Positions 16,591 to 24,906 of a stretch of DNA of 35,506 nucleotides are shown in pieces. A program made the translations under genes and the position numbers. Numbering within the stretch: the first letter of the stretch is position 1; each line of letters begins with the position of its first letter. The notes beneath the pieces were generated by a model. It made no database searches and was not told the origin of the DNA. It was given only the letters and a program-made list of their open reading frames with translations. Source of the DNA: Spirochaetaceae bacterium (GTDB lineage Bacteria; Spirochaetota; Spirochaetia; DSM-27196; PWMO01); NCBI GenBank assembly GCA_007693945.1, contig RECP01000035.1, positions 1 through 35,506 on the forward strand, read 5' to 3'.

Positions 16591-18174
16591 ATGCAGAACG
16601 GTGCCGCTGCTCTTGCCCGGTTTCTGCCCTACGCGCTGCCTCCGCTGATCGGGGCGGCAATTGGCTATGTGACCAACTACATCGCTATCCGGATGCTGTT
16701 TCGGCCGTTGGTGGAGAAGCGGCTGTTAGGTGTTCGCGTCCCGTTCACGCCGGGAATCATACCGCGGCGCAGAGCAGAACTGGCGGAGAGTATCGGCCGC
16801 ATGGTGTCGACGCAGTTGCTGACCGAGGATGCAGTGCGCACCCACACCAAGACGCCGCGATTCCGCAGCGCGATTCACGAGTCGATTGAGAGGCTGACGT
16901 CCGACCTGCTGACCGCGGTGCCGTCGGAGCATTCGCGAGACGCGGTACATCGGGTGGTGCGCGGCGCCGAACAGGTCATAAACTCGGTGGTTGAGAAACT
17001 GCTGCATTCTGACCTGTTCATCAACGGTGTCGGCGACATCGCGCACCGGTCGGTACTCGGTCTGACCGACGTCCCGCTGGACCGCCTGCTGCCGCAAGGC
17101 GGCGCGTCAGCCGCGGTGCTCATCAGCAGGCTTTACGACTCGCTGACCGAGGGCAGGCTGCGCGACAATCTTCTGACCGTGGTCGATCAGTGGGTTTCGC
17201 GCCAGCTGCAGGCCAATACGCCGATGAGCGATTTTATCTCGGATGAGACCGTCTCGCGCATCCGCGAAGTAATGACCGGGATCTACGACCCGAGCTTCGA
17301 ACACCTGATAGTCTGGTTACGCAAACCGGACGTGCGCCATGAGCTGGCGCGGCACGGGCGGGTCATCCTGCGCGATATACTTGACAAACTGAGCGTGGTG
17401 CAGCGTTTTCTTGTCAGTGCGGCACAGTATGACCGCCAGCTCGAAGAGCGCATGCCGCAGATCATCGATGATCTGATTCGCACGCTCGAGACGGCCGGAA
17501 GTGATCCCGCAAATCGCAACAGGATCATTGCGGCGGTGATCGATGCGGTGGAAAAAATCCGCAGCCAGGGAATCGCCGATGCAGCCTGGCGCGGTGATAT
17601 GGATGTGCAACTGCGCACCCGGCAACTGATCGAGGAGGTGTTTACGGTAATGGCACGGAGTTCGGTGCGTGAGCGGGTGCTGGCTGCGTTCGACGCCGCC
17701 ACGGGTGGGCTGTCTCAGATGACGCTGGGAGAGTTGGCCGAGGATTACCTGAGTGTCTCGCGTATGGCTCTGGCTGATGCGGCACGCCGGACGGTGAGGC
17801 GGCATCTTTCCGCTCCGTCGTCAATCGAGACCGTGTGGCACGCCGTCAGGCGCATCATGAGCCGCTTCTTTCGTCGCCTGGAAAGCGAGCCGGTGGGCGA
17901 CGTGATCGAGCTCACCGCAGAGCGCCGGCAGCAACTCGATCTGCTGCTGGCCGACGGCGTGTACCGAATTGTGGACCGTAGACTGCCTCAGATAGTCCAG
18001 ACGCTCGATGTGCGCAGCCTGGTGGTTGACAAGGTCAACAGCCTCGACGTTTCCCAGGTTGAGCAGCTGTTGCTGATGGTCATAGCGCGTCATCTGAAAT
18101 ACATCAATCTGTTTGGGGCTCTGCTGGGGGCGCTGATCGGCGGGTCCCAGATCTTTGTAGCGCGACTGTTCTGA
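16591..18174 (+). CDS. DUF445 family membrane protein
   Basis: Protein of 527 residues. The N-terminus (PLIGAAIGYVTNYIAIRMLFRP, about residues 18-39, followed by GVRVPFTPGIIPRRRAELAESIGRMV) is the hallmark of the DUF445/YheB family. A second hydrophobic segment closes the protein (about 503-524). The long middle part is helical and soluble in appearance, so it is probably tethered at both ends to the inner membrane. The function of the family is not established. It starts 3 bp after the SH3-type gene and converges with the next, opposite-strand gene over a 12-bp gap without a terminator. Confidence 0.9.
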   Translation: MQNGAAALARFLPYALPPLIGAAIGYVTNYIAIRMLFRPLVEKRLLGVRVPFTPGIIPRRRAELAESIGRMVSTQLLTEDAVRTHTKTPRFRSAIHESIERLTSDLLTAVPSEHSRDAVHRVVRGAEQVINSVVEKLLHSDLFINGVGDIAHRSVLGLTDVPLDRLLPQGGASAAVLISRLYDSLTEGRLRDNLLTVVDQWVSRQLQANTPMSDFISDETVSRIREVMTGIYDPSFEHLIVWLRKPDVRHELARHGRVILRDILDKLSVVQRFLVSAAQYDRQLEERMPQIIDDLIRTLETAGSDPANRNRIIAAVIDAVEKIRSQGIADAAWRGDMDVQLRTRQLIEEVFTVMARSSVRERVLAAFDAATGGLSQMTLGELAEDYLSVSRMALADAARRTVRRHLSAPSSIETVWHAVRRIMSRFFRRLESEPVGDVIELTAERRQQLDLLLADGVYRIVDRRLPQIVQTLDVRSLVVDKVNSLDVSQVEQLLLMVIARHLKYINLFGALLGALIGGSQIFVARLF

Positions 18175-18186
18175 GGTCAATGAACG

Positions 18187-18987
18187 CTACAGGCCGAACT
18201 CGATGCGCACCTGTTCGTCAAACCAGCGGTAGATTGCGTCGATGCGGTTGGTGAAGCTGGCCTGGACTCGGTCCTGCATTCCGAACAGCCCGATCACGCG
18301 TACACCGCAGTTACCGTAGAACAGCAACCCGTCGTCGGTTGGAATCACCACCAGATGGATCTCCAGGTTGCGGTCACCCACCAGCGGCAGGATTCCGTAC
18401 GACATCCGCGTCAGGTTTATCATGGTCAGACCCATCTGCCCGGACTCAAAGCGATAGTCCAGCGCGTAGGTGTTGCGGCCGAAGCTCGAATCGTGCTGAA
18501 AGGCAAACTGACGGTCGGAAGCCGGTACGATATCGACCAGCGGATCGGGTGCCCGGTCGCGGCTGCCCGGGTCTGCCACGATGTAGGACTCGCGGTAGAA
18601 GACGCGCATGCGTTCGCGGCTGGCCGAGTAGTATTCGATGCCCTCCATGGTCGATACCGAGCGCAGCACGTTATAGAGCCGCAGGGCGAAGCCGTCCTGC
18701 TGGGGCAGGCCCGCGGGCATCGGCAACAGGTAGAGCGCCTCAACTCCGATCCGCGGTGCCAGCTCGTGCAGGCTGGCGGTGATAGCGGCGCCGTAGACCG
18801 TATCGGGCAGCAACGCGATCTGCCGTGGTTGGTTGTAGAAATGGAGTACGCGCTCACCGCTGTTCAGGAGAGCGCGTTGCTGCGGTGAGAGCGCGGGAAG
18901 GCGACGGTGTGCGGGACCGGTGGAGAATGCGGGCAGCGGCAGCAGTACGGCGCAACTCAGCAGCGTTGAAAACAGCAGACGTCTCAT
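18187..18987 (-). CDS. Exported protein of unknown function
   Basis: Protein of 266 residues. Residues 1-22 are a classic signal peptide (RR, a hydrophobic run, then PAFSTG), so it should be periplasmic. The mature part has no motif that I can assign with certainty. It contains a central block on a pathway-neutral beta-rich background (GIEYYSASRERMRVFYRESYIV, TYALDYRFESGQMGLTMINLTRMSYGILPLVGDRNLEIHLVVIP) and a C-terminal segment FTNRIDAIYRWFDEQVRIEF. It may belong to a spirochaete-restricted family (DUF6675 comes to mind, from memory and unverified). It is transcribed towards the DUF445 gene and away from murG; the 46-bp gap to murG must hold both start regions. Confidence 0.8.
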   Translation of the reverse strand: MRRLLFSTLLSCAVLLPLPAFSTGPAHRRLPALSPQQRALLNSGERVLHFYNQPRQIALLPDTVYGAAITASLHELAPRIGVEALYLLPMPAGLPQQDGFALRLYNVLRSVSTMEGIEYYSASRERMRVFYRESYIVADPGSRDRAPDPLVDIVPASDRQFAFQHDSSFGRNTYALDYRFESGQMGLTMINLTRMSYGILPLVGDRNLEIHLVVIPTDDGLLFYGNCGVRVIGLFGMQDRVQASFTNRIDAIYRWFDEQVRIEFGL

Positions 18988-19033
18988 GTTAGCATTGAAT
19001 ATACATCACGCGTGACGGCTTTTACAGGGTACC

Positions 19034-20113
19034 ATGGAGAAACGGATTGTTTTCACCGGAGGAGGAACTGCAGGCCACGTGTTGCCGGCACGCGCGATCA
19101 TCGAGCGCCTTCGTGAAGCCGCGGCGGCGGACGTGACATGGATCGGATCCCGGCGTGGCATGGAGCGCTCGATGGTTGAGTCCTGGGGTATCGGCTACAC
19201 ATGGGTTCCGAGCGGCAAGCTCCGGCGCTACTTTTCGCTGCGCAACGTGTCCGATCTCTTTGCGGTTCTGGCCGGGATTGTGGCCTCAATCGGCGTACTG
19301 CGGCGGCACAGGCCCGATCTACTGTTTTCCAAGGGCGGCTACGTTTCGGTTCCGCCGGTGATCGCGGCGCACCTGCTGCGTATTGCGGTCATATCGCACG
19401 AATCAGACCTGGTGCCCGGTCTGGCAACCCGCATAAACGCCCGCTTCTCTGACCGTATTCTGGTAGCCTATGAACGGACCGCCGAACGGCTGCGCCCGCT
19501 CTACGGTGAACGGGTGATTGTGACCGGCAATCCGGTACGCCGCGCGATAGCAGAGGGTCAAAGAGAACGCGGACTGCAGCGCCTCGGCTTTTCCGGCCGG
19601 CGGCCGATCGTGCTGTTTCTGGGCGGAAGCCAGGGCTCGTCCCAGATCAACCGACTTGTGCGTGAATTGTTGCCGAAGCTGCGCTCGCGGTGCGACATTG
19701 TACATCAGCGGGGCAGTCACGCTGCGGCAGAGCCCGACGGCGAGGATTACCGATCGTACAGCTTCGTGGCGGAGGAGTATCCGGATCTGCTGGCGGCTGC
19801 AGATCTGGTTGTCTGCAGAGCCGGAGCAGGGACACTGTGGGAGCTGGCGCTGACCGCTACTCCCGCAATCCTGCTGCCGCTGGGAACCAGGAGCTCGCGC
19901 GGAGATCAGATTGACAACGCGTGCTATTTTGCCGAACGCGGGGCGGCCGTGGCGCTGATTGGTCAGGAGGCCGGGGAACGGCGTGTAATGGACGAGATTG
20001 CGGGTCTGATCGATGATCGGCAGCGCGCCGCAGTAATGGGCAGAGCCGCCGCGGCGATAGCCTCCGGTGACCCGGCGGGCGATATCGCGAATCTGATCAT
20101 GTCGTTGTGGTAG
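19034..20113 (+). CDS. murG: UDP-GlcNAc:lipid I N-acetylglucosaminyltransferase MurG
   Basis: Protein of 359 residues, normal for MurG. It adds GlcNAc to lipid I to form lipid II on the cytoplasmic face of the membrane, the last cytoplasmic step of peptidoglycan synthesis. The N-terminal glycine loop GGGTAGHVLPA (residues 9-19), the second loop GGSQGSSQIN near 197, the donor-site segment CRAGAGTLWELA near 260, and GDQIDNA with the conserved Gln and Asn are all present. The usual HEQNAVPG is HESDLVPG here. It is the first gene of a run of five overlapping or nearly touching genes that ends with the sigma-54 activator. Confidence 0.95.
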   Translation: MEKRIVFTGGGTAGHVLPARAIIERLREAAAADVTWIGSRRGMERSMVESWGIGYTWVPSGKLRRYFSLRNVSDLFAVLAGIVASIGVLRRHRPDLLFSKGGYVSVPPVIAAHLLRIAVISHESDLVPGLATRINARFSDRILVAYERTAERLRPLYGERVIVTGNPVRRAIAEGQRERGLQRLGFSGRRPIVLFLGGSQGSSQINRLVRELLPKLRSRCDIVHQRGSHAAAEPDGEDYRSYSFVAEEYPDLLAAADLVVCRAGAGTLWELALTATPAILLPLGTRSSRGDQIDNACYFAERGAAVALIGQEAGERRVMDEIAGLIDDRQRAAVMGRAAAAIASGDPAGDIANLIMSLW

Positions 20114-20131
20114 GATCGGGCAGGAGCAACG

Positions 20132-20620
20132 TTGGATTTTGCAGCGATTGACATAGTCTTCACCATCATACTCATCTTCACCACGCTGAGGGCATCACTT
20201 CGAGGCTTCGTACAGGAGGTTCTTTCGGCAGCGTCGATCATCCTGGGGATCGGCGCCGCAGTGCTGTTCTCGGGTCTGGTGGCGGAGTTGATGGAGCGGG
20301 CCTTCGGTCCTTCTATCTGGAGTCAGGTGGCTGCCTTCCTGGCCATTTTCCTGCTGGTCTATCTGGTGGTGAAGCTCTTCGAGCGGGCGTTGCGCAATCT
20401 GATCGAACGTATTCACCTGGAGAGCCTCGACCACGCACTGGGGCTGTTTCTCGGTCTGATCGAGGGAATCCTGATTGCGTTTGTCCTTATCCTGATCATA
20501 CAGGTGCAGCCGCTGATCTCACCACAGCGACTGCTCGAGGGCAGCGTGTTTGCCCGATTTCTCGTGCCTCTGTTTCCGTACGCATCGCAGTTCATCGGCC
20601 GAAGGATTGCGCATGTTTGA
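20132..20620 (+). CDS. cvpA: CvpA family membrane protein
   Basis: Protein of 162 residues starting at TTG, preceded by CAGGAG at a good distance. It has four hydrophobic segments (about 6-20, 30-53, 63-82 and 100-123) and the family N-terminus DIVFTIILIFTTLRASLRGFVQEVLS. CvpA proteins are needed for colicin V production in E. coli and for envelope stress tolerance in several bacteria; the mechanism is unclear. It follows murG by 18 bp, and its last 8 bp overlap the next gene. Location in the inner membrane is inferred from the segments. Confidence 0.9.
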   Translation: MDFAAIDIVFTIILIFTTLRASLRGFVQEVLSAASIILGIGAAVLFSGLVAELMERAFGPSIWSQVAAFLAIFLLVYLVVKLFERALRNLIERIHLESLDHALGLFLGLIEGILIAFVLILIIQVQPLISPQRLLEGSVFARFLVPLFPYASQFIGRRIAHV

Positions 20621-21839
20621 CAATATCATCGGCCAGCAACGTGCGCTTACGCAACTCAGTCGCCAGATCTCCGAGGCGCGCTTGCCGCCGGCGCTGCTCT
20701 TTCACGGCCCCCAGTACAGTGGCAAGCTCAGCAGCGCGCTGGAACTGGCGCGGGTGCTCAGCTGCCGCGGCGACGGCGCGTGGCGTTGCACGTGCGAATC
20801 GTGCGTCCAGCAGCGGACACTTGATCACCCGCTCACTTTGATGACCGGCAGTCGTTACTTCGTGCAGGATATAGCCGCCTGCGCGGAAGCGCTCAAGAAG
20901 GCGCCGATGACGGCCACCGTCTATCTGTTCCTGCGCTCAGTGCAGAAGCTCGTGCGCCGATTCGACCCCGTGCTGTGGGAAGGCGAGGAAAACCGCATCT
21001 CGAAGAGTATCGGGCAGCTGGAAGCTATTCGCGAAGCACTGGACGGGATTGCTCCCGGTGCTGAACTCCCGGCTGCAGAGCAGCTGGACAGGCGCATCGA
21101 GCGCATTCTGGATGCCACCGCCAGGATCATGGGCTCGCGCGCCTCGGATAACATACCGATACACACAATCCGCAGCATCGCATACTGGTCACATCTCAGT
21201 AGTGGTGATTCGCACAAGGTCGTGATCCTTGAAAACGCTGAGCGCATGCACGACGGATCGCGGAACGCTCTGCTGAAGGTGCTGGAAGAACCGCCGCCCG
21301 GGCTCACCATTATCCTGCTCAGCGGCAACCAGGCCGCCATCCCGGCAACCGTGCGTTCGCGGGTGCGGCCGTATGCGTTCAGTGAACGCAGCGTGGAGCA
21401 GACCGCTGACGTATTGCGCAAGATCTTCCGAGAGACAGAACCGCGCTACGCGAGCATTCGCCAGTACTTCATGCAGAACGCCTATCTTTCGAAGACCGGA
21501 TTCGACATGCTCGCGCGCCGGTTTCTGGAGCTGGTGCTGGCCGAGCTGAACGAGCAGCCGGCGCAGCGCCTGGATGCAATTGCGGGTGAGCTCAACGAAG
21601 CCGCCGACAAGGACGGATACCGCTACTTCTTTGAGGAGCTTTCGGGCGCCTGCAGGCGAATTCTGCTGCGCGAGCACGGTGAACCGCACCATTCCTCGTT
21701 GCCCTTATCGCTGCTGGAAGGCTGGCAGCGCGAGCTGCTGCGGCATCAGCGGTATCAGGAGTCGTTTCACATGCGCGGAGACCTCGTCCTGCAGAGTCTC
21801 TGGTTTTCCATGAGGAAGCATCATGCGAAAGTTCATTGA
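20613..21839 (+). CDS. DNA polymerase III delta'/gamma-like clamp-loader subunit
   Basis: Protein of 408 residues from the ATG at 20613 (AAGGA upstream), which gives the family start MFDNIIGQQRALTQL. The frame is open further upstream over cvpA, but without homology. Residues 32-39 (GPQYSGKL) are a degenerate Walker A motif with Leu instead of Ser/Thr. Cys51, Cys59, Cys61 and Cys64 form the zinc module. ILENAERMHDGSRNALLKVLEEPPPGLTIILLSGN near 212-246 is the typical delta'/gamma core. Between the zinc module and that core lies an extra charged stretch of about 100 residues. The altered ATP site favours delta' over gamma/tau. The 3' end overlaps the kinase gene by 17 bp. Confidence 0.85.
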   Translation: MFDNIIGQQRALTQLSRQISEARLPPALLFHGPQYSGKLSSALELARVLSCRGDGAWRCTCESCVQQRTLDHPLTLMTGSRYFVQDIAACAEALKKAPMTATVYLFLRSVQKLVRRFDPVLWEGEENRISKSIGQLEAIREALDGIAPGAELPAAEQLDRRIERILDATARIMGSRASDNIPIHTIRSIAYWSHLSSGDSHKVVILENAERMHDGSRNALLKVLEEPPPGLTIILLSGNQAAIPATVRSRVRPYAFSERSVEQTADVLRKIFRETEPRYASIRQYFMQNAYLSKTGFDMLARRFLELVLAELNEQPAQRLDAIAGELNEAADKDGYRYFFEELSGACRRILLREHGEPHHSSLPLSLLEGWQRELLRHQRYQESFHMRGDLVLQSLWFSMRKHHAKVH

Positions 21840-22992
21840 GCGCGCGATTCAGAAGCTGCCCAAGCTGGATGAAGAGCAGATTCGCACGCTGATCATGGAC
21901 CTTGCCACGGAGCACGAGCGGATCGAACTGGTGCTCGACTCGATGAACGACGGGGTCATGGTGTCGGCCACCGATCATACGCTGGTACTGGTGAACAAAG
22001 CCGCCGAGCGTATGCTTCCGTTCGTGAGCCACGAGTGGTACGAGCGACCGATCTGGAACGCCATCGCCGATTCCGAAATATGCGATTTTGTACGGCAAAC
22101 GCTTACCAACCAGGAATCGGCTCAGGACCGGGAGTTCACACTGGACGGCAACGGGGCCAACCGGGTCCTCTCGTGCAATATACTGCCGCTGGTTGGATCG
22201 GGGGTGATTCAAGGCAACATACTGCATATCGAGGACATAACCGAGAAGCGTGCTCGTGAGGCCCGACTGCGGCGTGCCGAGAGTCTGGCCTCGCTGACCA
22301 CTCTGGCTGCCGGCGTAGCACACGAGATCAAGAACCCGCTCGGTTCGATCGGTATTCACATACAGTTGCTGCAGAAGGCGTTGCGCGCCCAGGAGCAGAT
22401 TGACCGCGAGCGCATGGAAGACTACGTTGAGGTAGTCAACGAAGAGGTCGACCGTCTCAACCGGATTGTTGTCGATTTCCTGTTTGCGGTACGGCCGATT
22501 GACGTGCAGCTGGAGGAGCGCAGTCTCAACGAGGTGGTCCACGATCTGCTCGAGTTCGTCAAGTACGAGCTGGAGGAAGCCGGCATTGAGTTGATAACCG
22601 AACTGGAGGAAGGTCTGGATGCCATACACCTTGACGAGAAGTACCTCAAGCAGGCGCTTATGAACATGATCAAGAATGCGATGGCAGCAATGCCCGGGGG
22701 TGGCACGCTGCGGGTCTCCACAACTCAACGCGGTGACGACGTGATCTTGAAGCTGTGCGACAACGGCTTGGGGATGTCCGACGAGCTGATTGGCAAGATC
22801 TTCGAACCCTACTTCACGACCAAGGATTTCGGTTCCGGTATCGGTCTCACACTGGCCTATAAAGTGATCAAGGAACACCGCGGTGAGATCGCCGTGATAT
22901 CGCAGGAAGGCAAGGGGGCAACCTTCACCATCACTTTCCCGGTACCGCAGAAGGAACAACACCTGCTGGGATGGAACGGAGACCAGGCATGA
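21823..22992 (+). CDS. PAS-domain histidine kinase, cytoplasmic, NtrB-like (Hk2-like)
   Basis: Protein of 389 residues without membrane segments. A PAS domain spans about residues 33-140 (LVLDSMNDGVMVSATDHTLVLVNKAAERML at its start). The phospho-acceptor is His167 in AAGVAHEIKNPLGSI. The ATPase domain has the N box around Asn285 (NMIKNAMAAM), G1 DNGLG (313-317), an F box FEPYFTTK and G2 GSGIGL (337-342). It overlaps the clamp-loader gene by 17 bp and the response-regulator gene by 4 bp, so the two are an obvious pair. Gene order and soluble PAS architecture recall Hk2 of Borrelia. The signal is unknown; no cofactor-binding residue can be named with confidence. Confidence 0.93.
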   Translation: MRKFIERAIQKLPKLDEEQIRTLIMDLATEHERIELVLDSMNDGVMVSATDHTLVLVNKAAERMLPFVSHEWYERPIWNAIADSEICDFVRQTLTNQESAQDREFTLDGNGANRVLSCNILPLVGSGVIQGNILHIEDITEKRAREARLRRAESLASLTTLAAGVAHEIKNPLGSIGIHIQLLQKALRAQEQIDRERMEDYVEVVNEEVDRLNRIVVDFLFAVRPIDVQLEERSLNEVVHDLLEFVKYELEEAGIELITELEEGLDAIHLDEKYLKQALMNMIKNAMAAMPGGGTLRVSTTQRGDDVILKLCDNGLGMSDELIGKIFEPYFTTKDFGSGIGLTLAYKVIKEHRGEIAVISQEGKGATFTITFPVPQKEQHLLGWNGDQA

Positions 22993-24407
22993 AGTTCAAC
23001 GTGCTGATTGTTGACGACGAGAAGAACATTCGCCAGGGGCTTGGAAAAGCACTCGAGATGGACGGCTACCGTACTCTGCTGGCCGAGGACGGTCAGGATG
23101 CGCTGCGCGTCATCCAGCAGGACGAGGTCGACCTGATCATCGCCGATCTGCGCATGCCGCGGCTCTCAGGAGAGGAGCTGCTGCGTCGGGTCGTCGACTC
23201 GTGGCCCACCATCCCGGTGATCATTCTCACCGGGCACGGCACCATCGAAACCGCCGTACAGGCCATGCGCGACGGCGCCTACGACTTTCTGACCAAGCCG
23301 GTCAACCTCGACCGGCTTTCGCTGCTGGTAAAGCGGGCGTTGTCCAATCGCGAGCTGGTGCTGCAGCACCGGGCGATGCAGGAAGAGCTCGACAAACGGC
23401 GGCAGTTCACCAACATCATAGGCAAATCCAGCGAGATGCACCGTATCTTCGACGTTGTGCGCCAGGTCGCGCCCACAAAAGCATCGGTGCTGATCACCGG
23501 GGAGAGCGGTGTCGGCAAGGAGCTGATAGCAGACGCCATTCATTCGCTCTCGGGGCGCAAGGACAAACCATTTGTCAAAGTGCACTGTGCCGCGTTATCC
23601 GAGTCTCTCCTGGAAAGTGAGCTGTTCGGCCACGAAAAGGGGTCGTTCACCGGCGCAGTTGCGCGCAAGCGCGGCCGCTTCGAGCTATCGCATATGGGCA
23701 GTATCTTTCTGGATGAAATCGGCGAAATCAACCAGGCGATTCAGATCAAGATCCTGCGCGTGCTGCAGGAAAAGCGCTTCGAGCGGGTCGGGGGTGAGGA
23801 GACGCTGGAGGTCGATGCACGCATCATCTCGGCCACCAACAAGGATCTCAAGGCCGAGATTGAGACCGGTCGTTTCCGTGAGGACCTCTATTACCGGCTG
23901 AATGTCGTCAACATCCACGTGCCGCCGTTGCGCGAGCGCAAGGAGGACATCCCGCTGCTGGTGGCGGCGCTCATAAAGGAGTTTGCCGCCGAGAACGGAA
24001 AACCGGTGGAGGGTATCGACCCCAAGGCGCGCGCCGCAATCTTCAACTACTCGTGGCCGGGAAACGTCCGTGAGCTGCGTAACTGCATAGAGAGCTCGGT
24101 GGTGATGTGCAAGGGCAAGATCATCACGCCGGATGATCTCCCGCCGACGGTCAGTTCCGACAGCGAATCCAATTACATCAAGGTTTCAATGGGGGTCACG
24201 CTGGCCGAGGCCGAGCAGGAGATCATCCGCAGCACCCTGAACCACAACAACGGAAATAAGAGCCGAACCGCCGAGATGCTCGGGATCGGGCGCAAGACGC
24301 TGCACCGCAAAATCAGCGAGTATCATCTCGAGGATTCGCGCGCGGTGGAGCAGCTGGAAACCGGCGGCGGCGCGACGGCCGCGGACGATTCGGGCGACAA
24401 TCAGTGA
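22989..24407 (+). CDS. NtrC-type sigma-54 activator, response regulator (Rrp2-like)
   Basis: Protein of 472 residues from the ATG at 22989, whose ATGA overlaps the kinase stop; an in-frame ATG 18 bp upstream is less well placed. The receiver domain has DD at 9-10, phospho-acceptor Asp53 (IADLRMP) and the conserved Lys in FLTKP. The AAA+ domain has Walker A GESGVGKE near 170, the sigma-54 contact loop as GSFTGA (218-223; the common form is GAFTGA) and FLDEIGE near 238. A FIS-type helix-turn-helix ends the protein (NNGNKSRTAEMLGIGRKTL). It should open sigma-54 promoters after phosphorylation by the adjacent kinase. A matching promoter lies at 30761-30777. Confidence 0.95.
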   Translation: MKFNVLIVDDEKNIRQGLGKALEMDGYRTLLAEDGQDALRVIQQDEVDLIIADLRMPRLSGEELLRRVVDSWPTIPVIILTGHGTIETAVQAMRDGAYDFLTKPVNLDRLSLLVKRALSNRELVLQHRAMQEELDKRRQFTNIIGKSSEMHRIFDVVRQVAPTKASVLITGESGVGKELIADAIHSLSGRKDKPFVKVHCAALSESLLESELFGHEKGSFTGAVARKRGRFELSHMGSIFLDEIGEINQAIQIKILRVLQEKRFERVGGEETLEVDARIISATNKDLKAEIETGRFREDLYYRLNVVNIHVPPLRERKEDIPLLVAALIKEFAAENGKPVEGIDPKARAAIFNYSWPGNVRELRNCIESSVVMCKGKIITPDDLPPTVSSDSESNYIKVSMGVTLAEAEQEIIRSTLNHNNGNKSRTAEMLGIGRKTLHRKISEYHLEDSRAVEQLETGGGATAADDSGDNQ

Positions 24408-24423
24408 ACACGCAGTCCTCGTT

Positions 24424-24439
24424 CCGGCGTTCATGCCGG
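24424..24439. repeat. Short hairpin between convergent genes
   Basis: CCGGC-GTTCAT-GCCGG is a perfect 5-bp inverted repeat in the 49-bp gap between the converging activator and J-domain genes. It is followed by further GCCGG repeats but no T-run on either strand. It could be a weak factor-dependent terminator at most. Confidence 0.3.
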
Positions 24440-24456
24440 CCGGCCGGGCGGGTAGT

Positions 24457-24906
24457 TCACGGGTCGATTCTGCCGATTACCAGGTAGTAGTCCCTGACGG
24501 CACGGTAGGCGAGGTTGAGACGCTTGCTGACCTCGGTTGCCGCCTCGGCGCGTGCGGGATCGGCGGCGTGCCGGTCCGGGTGGTACTCCGCAATCAGCCG
24601 CTTGTATGCCCGGGTTACTGCGTCAAATTGCGCCCCCGGCGAAACCTCGAGCGCTCGAAACGCCCTTCGCACCGCAACCGGCATCCGCGCTGCCTCGTCC
24701 GCGCGGTGCCTGCCGCGTCGCGGCGGTTCGCCGCCCGGCCGCTCGAAACCGTGGCGGATGAAGTATTCGAGATCCTGCATGGCCTCAGCGTAGTCGGGAT
24801 CAAACGTGTAACCGCCAAAACGAGCGCGATCCGCGGTTCCGTGTTCATGGTCGTGCTCGTCGACCAACAAGCGTACGAAGTCTTCAAATCGCGAAGTGAA
24901 GCTCAT
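24457..24906 (-). CDS. Small J-domain (DnaJ-like) protein
   Basis: Protein of 149 residues. Residues about 80-145 form a J domain (AFRALEVSPGAQFDAVTRAYKRLIAEYHPDRH...) with the essential HPD at 109-111, which stimulates DnaK ATPase activity. There is no Gly/Phe region or zinc domain, so it is not DnaJ itself but a specialised J protein. The N-terminal 75 residues (FTSRFEDFVRLLVDEHDHEHG..., then DPDYAEAMQDLEYFIRHGFE) do not match a known family. Its ATG overlaps the lysC stop (ATGA), so it is the last gene of an asd-lysC-J protein operon. Confidence 0.88.
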   Translation of the reverse strand: MSFTSRFEDFVRLLVDEHDHEHGTADRARFGGYTFDPDYAEAMQDLEYFIRHGFERPGGEPPRRGRHRADEAARMPVAVRRAFRALEVSPGAQFDAVTRAYKRLIAEYHPDRHAADPARAEAATEVSKRLNLAYRAVRDYYLVIGRIDP

